Source: Methanomicrobiales archaeon | GTDB lineage: Archaea; Halobacteriota; Methanomicrobia; Methanomicrobiales; Methanospirillaceae | Reading direction: 5' to 3' | Length of the DNA stretch: 64,000 nucleotides | Assembly: GCA_022841205.1 (NCBI GenBank) | Contig: JALHCK010000010.1 | Location: forward strand, 4,322-68,321 | In this document: positions 44,711 through 52,955 of the stretch, one piece after another | How the letters are laid out: every line of letters starts with the position of its first letter | Numbering within the stretch: the stretch's first letter is position 1 | Program-made: the position numbers and the translations under genes | The notes under the pieces: generated by a model | The model's database searches: none | The model's input: the letters and a program-made list of their open reading frames with translations, nothing else | What the model was told of the DNA's origin: nothing

Positions 44711-45313
44711 TTATGAAAACCCAAGGAAATGACGAGCCCGAGTAAAAGTACATTCAGACAGACCGTCTTTTGACAGGTCTCGTTGTATACTTGTGGATTC
44801 CTCGCCCCATCTTTTTATTGACAGAACGGGCACTATATCATAATAAAACACGATGTGTGTATCAGTGATTCCAAGGGGTTTAAACTCAGATCTGATGGCA
44901 TATTCAATTTCGTCCATCGTTTCATTTGAAATCTCGTATCCCTCCAGGATATGCACCGTTATTTCACCCTTTGCATTGAACCCCTGACCCACAACAGGTC
45001 CGTTAGGATAATAATACTGCTCGGGGAGCAAACTTGTAAGAGTCTTACGATTCTCAGATGACTGGTTTATAAAAGAGGAGAAACCCTCTTCAGAATGAGG
45101 AGAGTTCTTGTTTGCGTTTCGTCGGATGAGATGGTCCTGATAATAGGGGGCATCGGAATGCACCGGATCCTCATGTATTTCCGGGACTATTCCCGGATCG
45201 CCGGTTGATTGCCAAAAGCCGTCGACAACGGTAATAATCGCCAGACCAATTAAAAAAACAATAATAATTTTAAACCACAACCAGCCGGCGTTTCTTTTTT
45301 CCTGCGAACTCAC
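44711..45313 (-). CDS. Membrane-anchored protein with S1-protease pro-region, catalytic part missing
   Basis: An N-terminal hydrophobic segment (WLWFKIIIVFLIGLAIITVV) anchors or exports the protein. Residues about 85-165 match the pro-region of the frameshifted protease at 46012-47041: EQYYYPNGPVVGQGFN with YYYPKGPIIGLGYN, ITVHILEGYEISNETMDEIE with IVVHVEENTSISKETMNEIE, and DTHIVFYYDIVPVL with DISLVFMSDIIPIL. After that the two proteins differ and this one ends without the trypsin-like domain. GGAGG before GTG 45313 is a strong ribosome binding site. It may be a truncated paralogue or a free pro-domain that acts as an inhibitor or chaperone; both are inference. Confidence 0.7.
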   Translation of the reverse strand: MSSQEKRNAGWLWFKIIIVFLIGLAIITVVDGFWQSTGDPGIVPEIHEDPVHSDAPYYQDHLIRRNANKNSPHSEEGFSSFINQSSENRKTLTSLLPEQYYYPNGPVVGQGFNAKGEITVHILEGYEISNETMDEIEYAIRSEFKPLGITDTHIVFYYDIVPVLSIKRWGEESTSIQRDLSKDGLSECTFTRARHFLGFS

Positions 45314-45393
45314 TGCAATCCTCCATTGGAATATTTTGTTAAAGAATACATCAACAAACTGAAAGTGTATAAAAAAAATTTACATGGAACAGA

Positions 45394-45867
45394 TTAGCCG
45401 TAGATTAATTTACAAAGTGAATAGATAACCACGGTCAATCCCGACAATGCTGCAACTCCGCCAATAATGAACTGTTGCCGGACCATTTCATCTTGAAGCT
45501 GCATCATGAACGAAACGTCATAAATCGGGCTGGAGAAACAATTGATGAAGATAATCAGGCCCAGGGAATACACAATAAATGCAGAAATGCCCAATAAAAT
45601 AATAATCCTGAACCTTTTGATATCGAATATTTGTCTTCCCTTCGATGTTATTTCATAGATATATCCCAAAGAGTTGTTTTCTCTTTGCCTGACAAGGCCT
45701 TGTTTTACCAGTAACTGCAAAGCATACTGCACATCAACGGTATTCATTTCGAGTAAACCGGCGAGATGAGTTGCTGACCTTTCCTGTTCGTTCAGCAGTA
45801 AAAGAATATCAACGAGGGAAGGCTGCAATAACACCCTGAAAGCCTGCAATTCTATCGATTTTTTCAT
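45394..45867 (-). CDS. Membrane-anchored winged-helix protein (copy 1)
   Basis: The N-terminal 75 residues form a winged-helix DNA-binding domain: PSLVDILLLLNEQERSATHL, then LLEMNTVDVQYALQLLVKQG and a wing LGYIYEITSKGRQI. Two membrane segments follow (about 87-110, IIILLGISAFIVYSLGLIIF; and 133-155, FIIGGVAALSGLTVVIYSL). Such an arrangement suggests a membrane-tethered transcription factor. GGGAG seven bases before ATG 45867 supports the start. It lies 81 bases upstream of the pro-region protein and is related in layout to the protein at 47125-47610. Its target is unknown; control of the adjacent protease-like gene is a natural guess. Confidence 0.75.
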   Translation of the reverse strand: MKKSIELQAFRVLLQPSLVDILLLLNEQERSATHLAGLLEMNTVDVQYALQLLVKQGLVRQRENNSLGYIYEITSKGRQIFDIKRFRIIILLGISAFIVYSLGLIIFINCFSSPIYDVSFMMQLQDEMVRQQFIIGGVAALSGLTVVIYSLCKLIYG

Positions 45868-46011
45868 CCCGTAACTCCCTATGAAGAACGAATTTGTAAG
45901 GCAGTTTCTACGATTGAATATTTATTGAACAACAACCATGATAACCAGCCGGTTTTGAATTGGCACTTCAACTTTGAATATCGTCTATTATAAAAATGGA
46001 AGAATCGGTTT

Positions 46012-47041
46012 TCATCGCGTCAGCGCGACAACACCAAGATCGTTCCAGACTTGAGAAATGGGTGATGCAACGGAATATCTACCGTGACCCCAGTGTATTC
46101 CACCCAACACACAATTTCCGGAAGAGAAATAATAAACTGGCGCCCCGCTATCTCCCAAGGCATCCATGTAATCGATATATTTGGTCAAAAAGGGTTCGAC
46201 CGAAATAGGAATTGTAAAGACTCCCGTATTCAATTACAGGCCCTGATACGGCCCCCGAAGAAATACCAGACATTGTACATGTAACAAATCCTGGATCAAG
46301 TACATATTTGATATCTCGTTGAATTGCTTCGGACTCAAAAATGCTTGCTTGAACCGATGGGAATTGTACAAACGCCGAATCAGAATGTATTCCACCAACC
46401 TTTGTAACAATTCCAGCCTGGGATGGAGATCCGGGTTGGAAGATCGTGGTTCCGATAGGTCCCGCAACATGTCCTGCAGTCACATAACCCAGATTTCCAG
46501 ATCTATCACGAGCTGCATACCCCAGGGTGCCCTGTCCCATTCTGTTCGATATCAAAATCCCTCCTATAACCGGGCGCCAGACATCAGATCTGGATTTATG
46601 AAGAATTGGGATGATATCAGACATGAAGACAAGGGATATGTCATCGATACCGTGTTCTTTTCCCGTTGTTCGAATTTGGAATTCAATCTCATTCATTGTC
46701 TCCTTCGAAATCGAGGTATTTTCTTCAACATGAACGACTATATCGCCAAGATAATTATAACCAAGTCCAATGATTGGACCTTTTGGATAATAGTAGAGGT
46801 CCATGAAAGATTCATCGGAACTACGAACAATCGTTCGTAAATTACTGTAAAATTCCTGTTTTAATGTATCATCTGCAGGAACTGTTGCCTTTCCGCTTTG
46901 TTGGATGAGATAAGGTGAATAATATATAGCAGAATCTCCCGTTATTTCACTATTGCCGATATCATATGCCGAGCATAGCCCGACAAGGAGTATCACGATC
47001 AGGAATCCAGATACTCCTCTGAAGAATCGATTGGGTTTCAT
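46012..47041 (-). CDS. Secreted trypsin-like (S1) protease, frameshifted
   Basis: A signal peptide (FLIVILLVGLCSAYD) is followed by a pro-region of about 130 residues and a chymotrypsin-fold domain. The catalytic histidine is in LGYVTAGHVAGPIG, the aspartate probably in GGIHSDSAFVQFP, and the serine in MDALGDSGAPVYYF. The reading frame from 47041 breaks at the T-run (A5 on the plus strand, 46187-46191): it then ends at a stop near 46148, before the catalytic serine. With one T less it continues as GRTLLTKYIDYMDALGDSGA to 46012, giving about 342 residues. AGGTG upstream of ATG 47041 is a fair ribosome binding site. The protein would be exported; whether it is active depends on the frameshift being real. 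Confidence 0.8.
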
Positions 47042-47124
47042 ATGTTACACCTGAATGATTCGATTATCCAGAAAGAAATAAGGCCCTATGTCTTTTCAGA
47101 ATTCTTAATCTGTACAAAACGATT

Positions 47125-47610
47125 TTAATGGAAAGAATAACTATAAAATCTGTAGAAAAAATTCTTAAAAAGAATTATTGTTCCTATAATAACAAATATC
47201 GCCCCAATAATCAATTGAATAGACAAATATGGGTTCAATATAGGAAATATGGATGAAGCGGATAGTCTTGGTAAAGAAAAAATATTCGTTATCAGGATCA
47301 CTCCCGCCGAATAGGTAATTAATCCCGTAGCGATCATTAACACGATATTATCATCTTTATCCGGCTGAATGAGGTGTTTCCCCTTTTCTGTCAGTGTATA
47401 GTAAATCCAGATGTTTTCCGTCTGCACCGGAATCACAAGGTCGTTCTCAACCAATTTTTGTAAGTGGTAATATGTATTCGCTCTTGACAGGGAGGTCATT
47501 TTTGCTAATTCACCAAGAGTCCTTCGTTGTATGTTCAATGATTTGAGGATGTTGATTCTTGGAGAGGAGGAAAGACTGAATAGAATATCCCGGTTGATAA
47601 TAATTTTCAT
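47125..47610 (-). CDS. Membrane-anchored winged-helix protein (copy 2)
   Basis: Residues 5-80 are an ArsR/MarR-like winged helix: LSSSPRINILKSLNIQRRTL, ELAKMTSLSRANTYYHLQKL and a wing IWIYYTLTEKGKHL. Two membrane segments follow (about 88-108 and 128-148). The protein ends in an aromatic tail (FFYRFYSYSFH). No ribosome binding site is visible before ATG 47610, so the mRNA may be leaderless; an A+T-rich stretch lies just upstream. It is 83 bases upstream of the S1 protease gene on the same strand. Same layout as copy 1, though the two sequences are divergent. Confidence 0.75.
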   Translation of the reverse strand: MKIIINRDILFSLSSSPRINILKSLNIQRRTLGELAKMTSLSRANTYYHLQKLVENDLVIPVQTENIWIYYTLTEKGKHLIQPDKDDNIVLMIATGLITYSAGVILITNIFSLPRLSASSIFPILNPYLSIQLIIGAIFVIIGTIILFKNFFYRFYSYSFH

Positions 47611-47771
47611 TCTAAATAATAGTAAAATAAATGAGTTATTTAAGCTTGCTTATTTCTGTATCGAGCTACTTAATTCATAATTATAATCATCATCCCACCT
47701 TTCGCACGTGACCAAGTGATTTTGCAGAATTAAATACTCAGGTTTATATCTGAGTATGCAATGTTTTTTTT

Positions 47772-47963
47772 GTGCAAGAAAAATACCAATTCGCCTCAGA
47801 TAATCTCTCATCCCGGCAAATAGGCCATCTTGGACTGTTTTCAGGCATCATATACGAACTGGGGATCACCCAAGTACTGGACCAGGAACTCCCCAAGACA
47901 AAGAACCACGCGCTTTCCCATTCAGACATCATCATGGCCATGATCCTGAACGGACTCGGGTTC
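47772..47963 (+). mobile_element. IS1634-type (DUF4277) transposase N-terminal fragment
   Basis: From GTG 47772 the frame reads HLGLFSGIIYELGITQVLDQ and HALSHSDIIMAMILNGLGF, the DUF4277 start of IS1634-family transposases. After GLGF (47963) the similarity stops and the frame ends at 47993 in unrelated sequence. The rest of the transposase is absent. An IS256 remnant follows at once, which suggests that it inserted here or that a deletion joined the two. Confidence 0.75.
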
Positions 47964-48046
47964 AACGAAGGGAGTGTGCAGATAAAGCTGTAAAATTGAA
48001 GAGTCCTGTATCCACACTCAATTGACAAATGGAGGAATACAGGGCG

Positions 48047-48345
48047 ATGAATAATGAAGACCTCGTAGTAAATTACCTTACCGATAACGAAAGGGAATGA
48101 AGAAGGTCATCACCTGGTTTCTGAATAAGGTGATGCAGAGAGTGGCAGATGATCTGGCCGGGGCCGGGAGATATGAGAGGGCAGGGTCAAGACGTACCTA
48201 TCGGAATGGGACAAGGCCACGATCTCTGAAATCACGATATGGCCTTGGATAACCATTATTGAGGGACATTCCGATCGAGACTAGTGTATTTGAGCGATAT
48301 TCGAGAGTGGAAAAGGCTCTTGGGAATGCCATCATTGAATCTTTT
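48047..48345 (+). mobile_element. IS256-family transposase N-terminal fragment, decayed
   Basis: ATG 48047 has GGAGG upstream and starts NNEDLVVNYLTDNERE, then a stop; the continuation MKKVITWFLNKVMQRVADDL needs a frame change near 48092-48099. Then GRYERAGSRRTYRNGTRPRS matches the IS256 RYRNGYRPR motif, an internal stop follows at GLG, and REIPIETSVFERYSRVEKAL then GNAIIESF completes the recognisable part. The catalytic D-D-E region is gone. GTGTG/CACAC at about 47974 and 48014 may be remains of the element end. Confidence 0.75.
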
Positions 48346-48617
48346 AAGTATCGGGGAGCATTTCCTTTCCCCACCGCAATTCTCTGCTCGTTCTGGTATC
48401 CGAAGTCGTTTGCCACTCAGTTATCCAGTTCAGATTGTTAAGCTACTATCTATAAATTCTGAAATTTGAAAATACCGGCTCGATTACCTGATGATGTCAG
48501 ACATGGTCATGAAATACCAAGTTACCGCATCGATCTTTTGTACATTTGATATTCATTCCCAATGAAGGCGCATAAAGCGGAATAAAGCCTGATTTTTCGT
48601 CATCTTTGAGGGAAATG

Positions 48618-48625
48618 TTTATATA
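48618..48625 (+). promoter_or_regulatory. TATA element for the large surface protein
   Basis: TTTATATA at 48618-48625 is the strongest TATA candidate in the 270-base gap before 48737. A second one, TTTATAT at 48654-48660, would give a shorter leader. GAGGTG at 48726-48731 is the ribosome binding site, five bases before ATG 48737. Confidence 0.5.
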
Positions 48626-48668
48626 CAATACAAGAGACGTTATCTTGAATACATTTATATCATGAATT

Positions 48669-48689
48669 TGAGGCCCGGAACGGGTCTCA
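48669..48689 (+). promoter_or_regulatory. Hairpin in the leader of the surface protein gene
   Basis: Nine-base arms TGAGGCCCG and CGGGTCTCA pair with one G-U, around a three-base GAA loop. If transcription begins near 48645 this stem lies in the 5-prime leader, about 50 bases before the start codon. It could affect mRNA stability or translation. No T-run follows, so it is not an obvious terminator. Confidence 0.45.
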
Positions 48690-48736
48690 TTTCGTGATTG
48701 GCGAATGTATACTCACATGCATGTTGAGGTGTTCAT

Positions 48737-51700
48737 ATGAACATGAAAGGGGTACTGCAGATTGCAATAGTGATGCTGGCAGCCACCCTGCTCGTGCTCC
48801 CGGTCTCCGGGGCATTTGCAGTGACCAACATCACCCCTGGCAACGGGTTAAATACCGGGACGGTATTCATCACCAACCTGTCAGGGACTGACCTTCCCGA
48901 AGACGCCAGCGTGAGGCTCACGCTCGCCGGGGAGGACAACATAACGGGCCAGTACATCACGTGGACAGGTCCGGAAAGAATCACCTGTGTGTTTGATCTA
49001 AAAGGTGCAACAGCAGGTGACTGGGACGTAGTTGTTGTGAATAACACCGGTGGTGACGAAGGAGTCTTAGCCGCCGGGTTCTCTGTCCGGAACCCCGCTC
49101 CCGGGGTCACAGGCATCAGTCCGAAGGTGGGTTTGAATACCGGCACTGTAACCATAACAAACCTGTCGGGTGCAAACTTCCTCCCCGGAGCAGGGGTTGT
49201 CCTCTCGATGTCCGGCCAACCCAATATCACCGGCACCGGGGTGCTGGTTGATAGTCCGGACAAGATCAGGTGCGAGTTCAACCTCACCGATGCGGCTACC
49301 GGCGAATGGGGCGTTGTGGTCACCAACACCGATGGCCAGTCCGCAACGCTGGCTGAAGGGTTCAGGGTCCGTTATCCGGCACCGGCTGTGACCGGCATCT
49401 CCCCGGGTTCCGGGAAGAACAATGAAGTCATCGGGATCACCAACCTTGCCGGTTTAAACTTCAGGGATGGGGCTACCGTTGTCCTGACCCGCGACGGTGA
49501 GACGAACATCACCACCATCAACAACCCCATCGTCACTCCGACAAAGATCCTCTGCTTCTTTGACCTCAACGGCAAGGAGGTAGGGGCATGGGACGTGGTG
49601 GTGACAAATCCCGATGGGCAGCATGCCAGCTACCCTGGCGGGTTCCAGATTCTCTATCCGGAAGCACCGACCGTGACCGGGATTGATCCCGACAGCGGGG
49701 AGAACGTAGGCACAGTCACCATTACCGACCTGTCAGGAACCGGGTTCCAGCCGAATGCCACGGTAAAACTGACCCGCTCCGGCCAGTCGGACATACCGGG
49801 AACTTCGGTAGACGTGGCCAGCTCGACTTCGCTCACCTGCAATTTTAACCTCTCCGGTGCAAAAACGGGGACCTGGAATGTCGTCGTCATAAACAAGGAC
49901 GGCCAGTCAGCCACCCTTGCCGGGGCATTCACCATCACCTACCCGGCACCAGCCATCTCCGATGTTACTCCCAAAACCGGCCTCAACTCCGGCCCGGTGA
50001 ACATCACCAACCTCTCGGGGGCAGGATTTCTCAACGGGGCAACAGTCACCCTTTTCCGTGCCGGGAAACCGGATATCGTGGCATTCCCCGTGACCGTGGA
50101 ATCCCCGGAACGCATCTCCTGCACGTTCAACCTGCTTGGGGCAGAACCGGGGCTGTGGGGAATCCGTGTTGTCAACCCCGACTCGCAGGACGCTGAGTTG
50201 CCGGATTCGTTTTCGATCGCCTATCCCGCACCGTCCCTCACCGGGATTTCACCCCTGTCCGGGACAGCGGGAGAGATCCTCCCTGCGGCGGTGAACGGCA
50301 ACTTCTTCCGCCCCAATGTCACGGTCACCCTGACAAGGACGGGAGAGCCCAACGTATCGGCCACAGTGTCCATGGTAACCCCGGCAAAGATCAACTGCAC
50401 GCTCGACCTTTCCACGGCAAAAGCCGGGCTCTGGGACCTTACCGTGACCAACCCGGACGGCCAGTCAGAAAGTCTCCAGGATGCATTCAAGGTGGACAAC
50501 CCTGCACCGGTTGTCAGCAATGCAGCACCTGACACGGGAATAAACAGCGGCAATACAGGGATCATCACCCTGACCGGGACAGGTTTCCTTGACGGGGCGA
50601 CGGTGAAGCTTGCCCGGGACGGCCAGCCTGACGTTTCTGCCAAAGGAGTACCGGTGGTGGAGAACAGGACTGCAATCCTCTGTTTCTTTGACCTGACCGG
50701 GGTGAAGGTCGGGCCCTGGGACATCGTCGTCACCAATATCGATAACCTATCCGGCACACTGGACGGCGGATTCTTTGTTTTTTATCCGGCACCTCCTGCA
50801 ATAACCGGCATAGCCCCTGCCTCGGGTGTCAATTCCGGCCCGGTGGCAATAACCAACCTTTCAGGAACGGGGTTCCAGCCAGGCGCAACCGTGACCCTGG
50901 TGAAATCCGGGGAGACTTCGATCCCGGGAACAGTAGTGTCGGTAGCGTCTCCCGGACGCATCACCTGCAATTTCAACCTGGCCGGTGCAAAGACCGGAGA
51001 CTGGGACGTTGTGGTCAGGAATGATGATGGGAAGCAGGGCACACTTGCCGGAGGCTTTGCGGTCCGCTACCCTGCGCCGGAAATACTGGCCATCACTCCC
51101 CCGTCAGGTTTCAATAACGGCACGCAGTTCATCACCAACCTCTCCGGAAGCGGGTTCCTGCCCAATGCGACAGTCAGGCTGACAAGGATCAACCAGTCAG
51201 ACATCGTCGCCACGGGTGTCACGGTCGTGAATTCCGGCAGGATTACATGCCTAGTCGATCTTTCCGGAAGGGAAACCGGGCCATGGAACGTGGTGGTGAG
51301 CAATACCGATTCACAGTACGGCATCCGGACAAACGCCTTCACCATCGAAAACCCGTATCCCACGGTGAGCAGCATCACTCCCAGCAGGGGTGCGAATAAT
51401 ACCGCCGTCCTGAACTGTTCTGTCACCGGCACCGGGTTCCTTGAAGGTGCTTCAGTCCACCTTACAAAGGCCGGCGCAGCCCCTATCACCGCAACATCTG
51501 TGAACGTGGAGAGCCCGGCAAAGATTGCCTGCACGTTTAACCTCACGGGCAGGGAACCCGGAAGGTGGAACGTTGTCGTGGTCAACTACGACCAGAAATC
51601 CGGCGCTCTCGGGTCAGGGTTTGAAATAACGCAGCCCCAACCGGTCCCCGAGTTCACGGCAGAGCCCATTTTCGGCACTGCTCCCCTGACAGTCCGGTTC

Positions 51701-52909
51701 ATCGACCAGTCGACCAACAGCCCGAGCCTCTGGCTCTGGAACTTCGGTGACGGGACGACCGTGGCAGGACTCGACCAGCAAAACCCGGTACATACCTACC
51801 AGCAACCCGGGCAGTACACCGTCCTACTGCAGGCGACCAACAGGGGCGGCTCAGCCCAGCTCGTGAAGCAGGCATTTATCACCGTCGTATCCACTCCGAT
51901 CGCGAGTTTCACCGCCGAACCAAACCGGGGGACTTCGCCGTTGCTGGTGCAGTTCAACGATACATCGAGCGGAAAGCCTGTAAAGTGGTTCTGGAGCTTT
52001 GGCGATGGCGGATTTTCCACCCAGGAGAACCCCTACCACCTCTACCAGAAAGCCGGGAACTATACTGTATCCCTGACCGTTTATAACCAGGCAGGATCGG
52101 ATACTGTTACAAAAACAGACCTTGTCAGGGCAACTTCACGCCCCGTGGCAGCGTTTACCGCCAACCGGACGGCAGGAGTTGCTCCTCTCACGGTCCAGTT
52201 CACCGACCTCTCCGAGGGATCTCCCACCAGCTGGTCATGGAAGTTCGGGGATGACGGAGGGTTCACCGAGCAGAATCCTGTCCGTGTCTTTACGGATCCG
52301 GGCGTCTATTCCGTGCAGCTGACCGTTTCCAACAGTGCCGGTACAAGCACCGAGGTGAAAGAGGGCTATATCACGGTGAACCAGCACCTGACGGCCGACT
52401 TCGACTTCACGGTGAGCAACCATGACATGACCGCTCCGCTCACCGTTGCCTTTACCGACCGGACGATCGGAAAGCCGGTCAGCTATGCCTGGAGGTTCGG
52501 TGACGGTTTCAGCACGAACGAGAGAAACCCAATCCATAACTACCAGAACCCCGGGACATACGCCGTCACCCTTTCCGTGCACGACCTAGTGGCGAGCACT
52601 TCGGTTACAAAGACCATCGTGGTGAAGTCTCCCCTGAAAGCGGAATTCTATGCCGACCCTGTCAGGGGATCGGCACCGCTAACGGTTGTCCTGACAGATA
52701 CATCCGTGGGACACCCGGTGCAGCGGTACTGGGTAATCAACAAGGGACTGAGTGTCACCGTTCTGAACCCTGGCAACAGTAAGGAAGTATACACCCTCAA
52801 CGAGCCCGGCACATACAATGTCACGCTCAATGTAACCGATACCTTCGGTTCGTCGAGCGAGATCACGAAAACCAGATATATCGAAGTCCTGGAATTCCCG
52901 CCCGAATAG
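48737..52909 (+). CDS. Giant secreted protein with IPT/TIG-like and PKD repeats
   Basis: The 1390-residue protein has a signal peptide (IAIVMLAATLLVLPVSG, cleavage near AFA). I count ten units of about 90-95 residues that begin with patterns such as VTGISPKVGLNTG and end in WDVVVTNPDGQ-like strands; these resemble IPT/TIG immunoglobulin-like domains. Five PKD domains follow, with the typical F(T/N)AEP..G..PLTVQFTD and WSFGDG motifs; the last has lost the FGDG (RYWVINKGLS). The protein ends in EITKTRYIEVLEFPPE without a membrane anchor or sorting signal. It is likely a cell-surface or secreted adhesion or matrix protein. The repeats are highly similar in DNA, so copy number may vary between strains. 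Confidence 0.9.
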   Translation: MNMKGVLQIAIVMLAATLLVLPVSGAFAVTNITPGNGLNTGTVFITNLSGTDLPEDASVRLTLAGEDNITGQYITWTGPERITCVFDLKGATAGDWDVVVVNNTGGDEGVLAAGFSVRNPAPGVTGISPKVGLNTGTVTITNLSGANFLPGAGVVLSMSGQPNITGTGVLVDSPDKIRCEFNLTDAATGEWGVVVTNTDGQSATLAEGFRVRYPAPAVTGISPGSGKNNEVIGITNLAGLNFRDGATVVLTRDGETNITTINNPIVTPTKILCFFDLNGKEVGAWDVVVTNPDGQHASYPGGFQILYPEAPTVTGIDPDSGENVGTVTITDLSGTGFQPNATVKLTRSGQSDIPGTSVDVASSTSLTCNFNLSGAKTGTWNVVVINKDGQSATLAGAFTITYPAPAISDVTPKTGLNSGPVNITNLSGAGFLNGATVTLFRAGKPDIVAFPVTVESPERISCTFNLLGAEPGLWGIRVVNPDSQDAELPDSFSIAYPAPSLTGISPLSGTAGEILPAAVNGNFFRPNVTVTLTRTGEPNVSATVSMVTPAKINCTLDLSTAKAGLWDLTVTNPDGQSESLQDAFKVDNPAPVVSNAAPDTGINSGNTGIITLTGTGFLDGATVKLARDGQPDVSAKGVPVVENRTAILCFFDLTGVKVGPWDIVVTNIDNLSGTLDGGFFVFYPAPPAITGIAPASGVNSGPVAITNLSGTGFQPGATVTLVKSGETSIPGTVVSVASPGRITCNFNLAGAKTGDWDVVVRNDDGKQGTLAGGFAVRYPAPEILAITPPSGFNNGTQFITNLSGSGFLPNATVRLTRINQSDIVATGVTVVNSGRITCLVDLSGRETGPWNVVVSNTDSQYGIRTNAFTIENPYPTVSSITPSRGANNTAVLNCSVTGTGFLEGASVHLTKAGAAPITATSVNVESPAKIACTFNLTGREPGRWNVVVVNYDQKSGALGSGFEITQPQPVPEFTAEPIFGTAPLTVRFIDQSTNSPSLWLWNFGDGTTVAGLDQQNPVHTYQQPGQYTVLLQATNRGGSAQLVKQAFITVVSTPIASFTAEPNRGTSPLLVQFNDTSSGKPVKWFWSFGDGGFSTQENPYHLYQKAGNYTVSLTVYNQAGSDTVTKTDLVRATSRPVAAFTANRTAGVAPLTVQFTDLSEGSPTSWSWKFGDDGGFTEQNPVRVFTDPGVYSVQLTVSNSAGTSTEVKEGYITVNQHLTADFDFTVSNHDMTAPLTVAFTDRTIGKPVSYAWRFGDGFSTNERNPIHNYQNPGTYAVTLSVHDLVASTSVTKTIVVKSPLKAEFYADPVRGSAPLTVVLTDTSVGHPVQRYWVINKGLSVTVLNPGNSKEVYTLNEPGTYNVTLNVTDTFGSSSEITKTRYIEVLEFPPE

Positions 52910-52955
52910 GGTTGGAATTCCCCCTACACCCTTTTCTCTGAATAACTGACCGGCG

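Noticed and set aside
44307..44753. Minus-strand 148-codon frame at the island edge
   Set aside because: It overlaps the end of the pro-region gene in a different frame and has many C, H and R residues; looks like a shadow.
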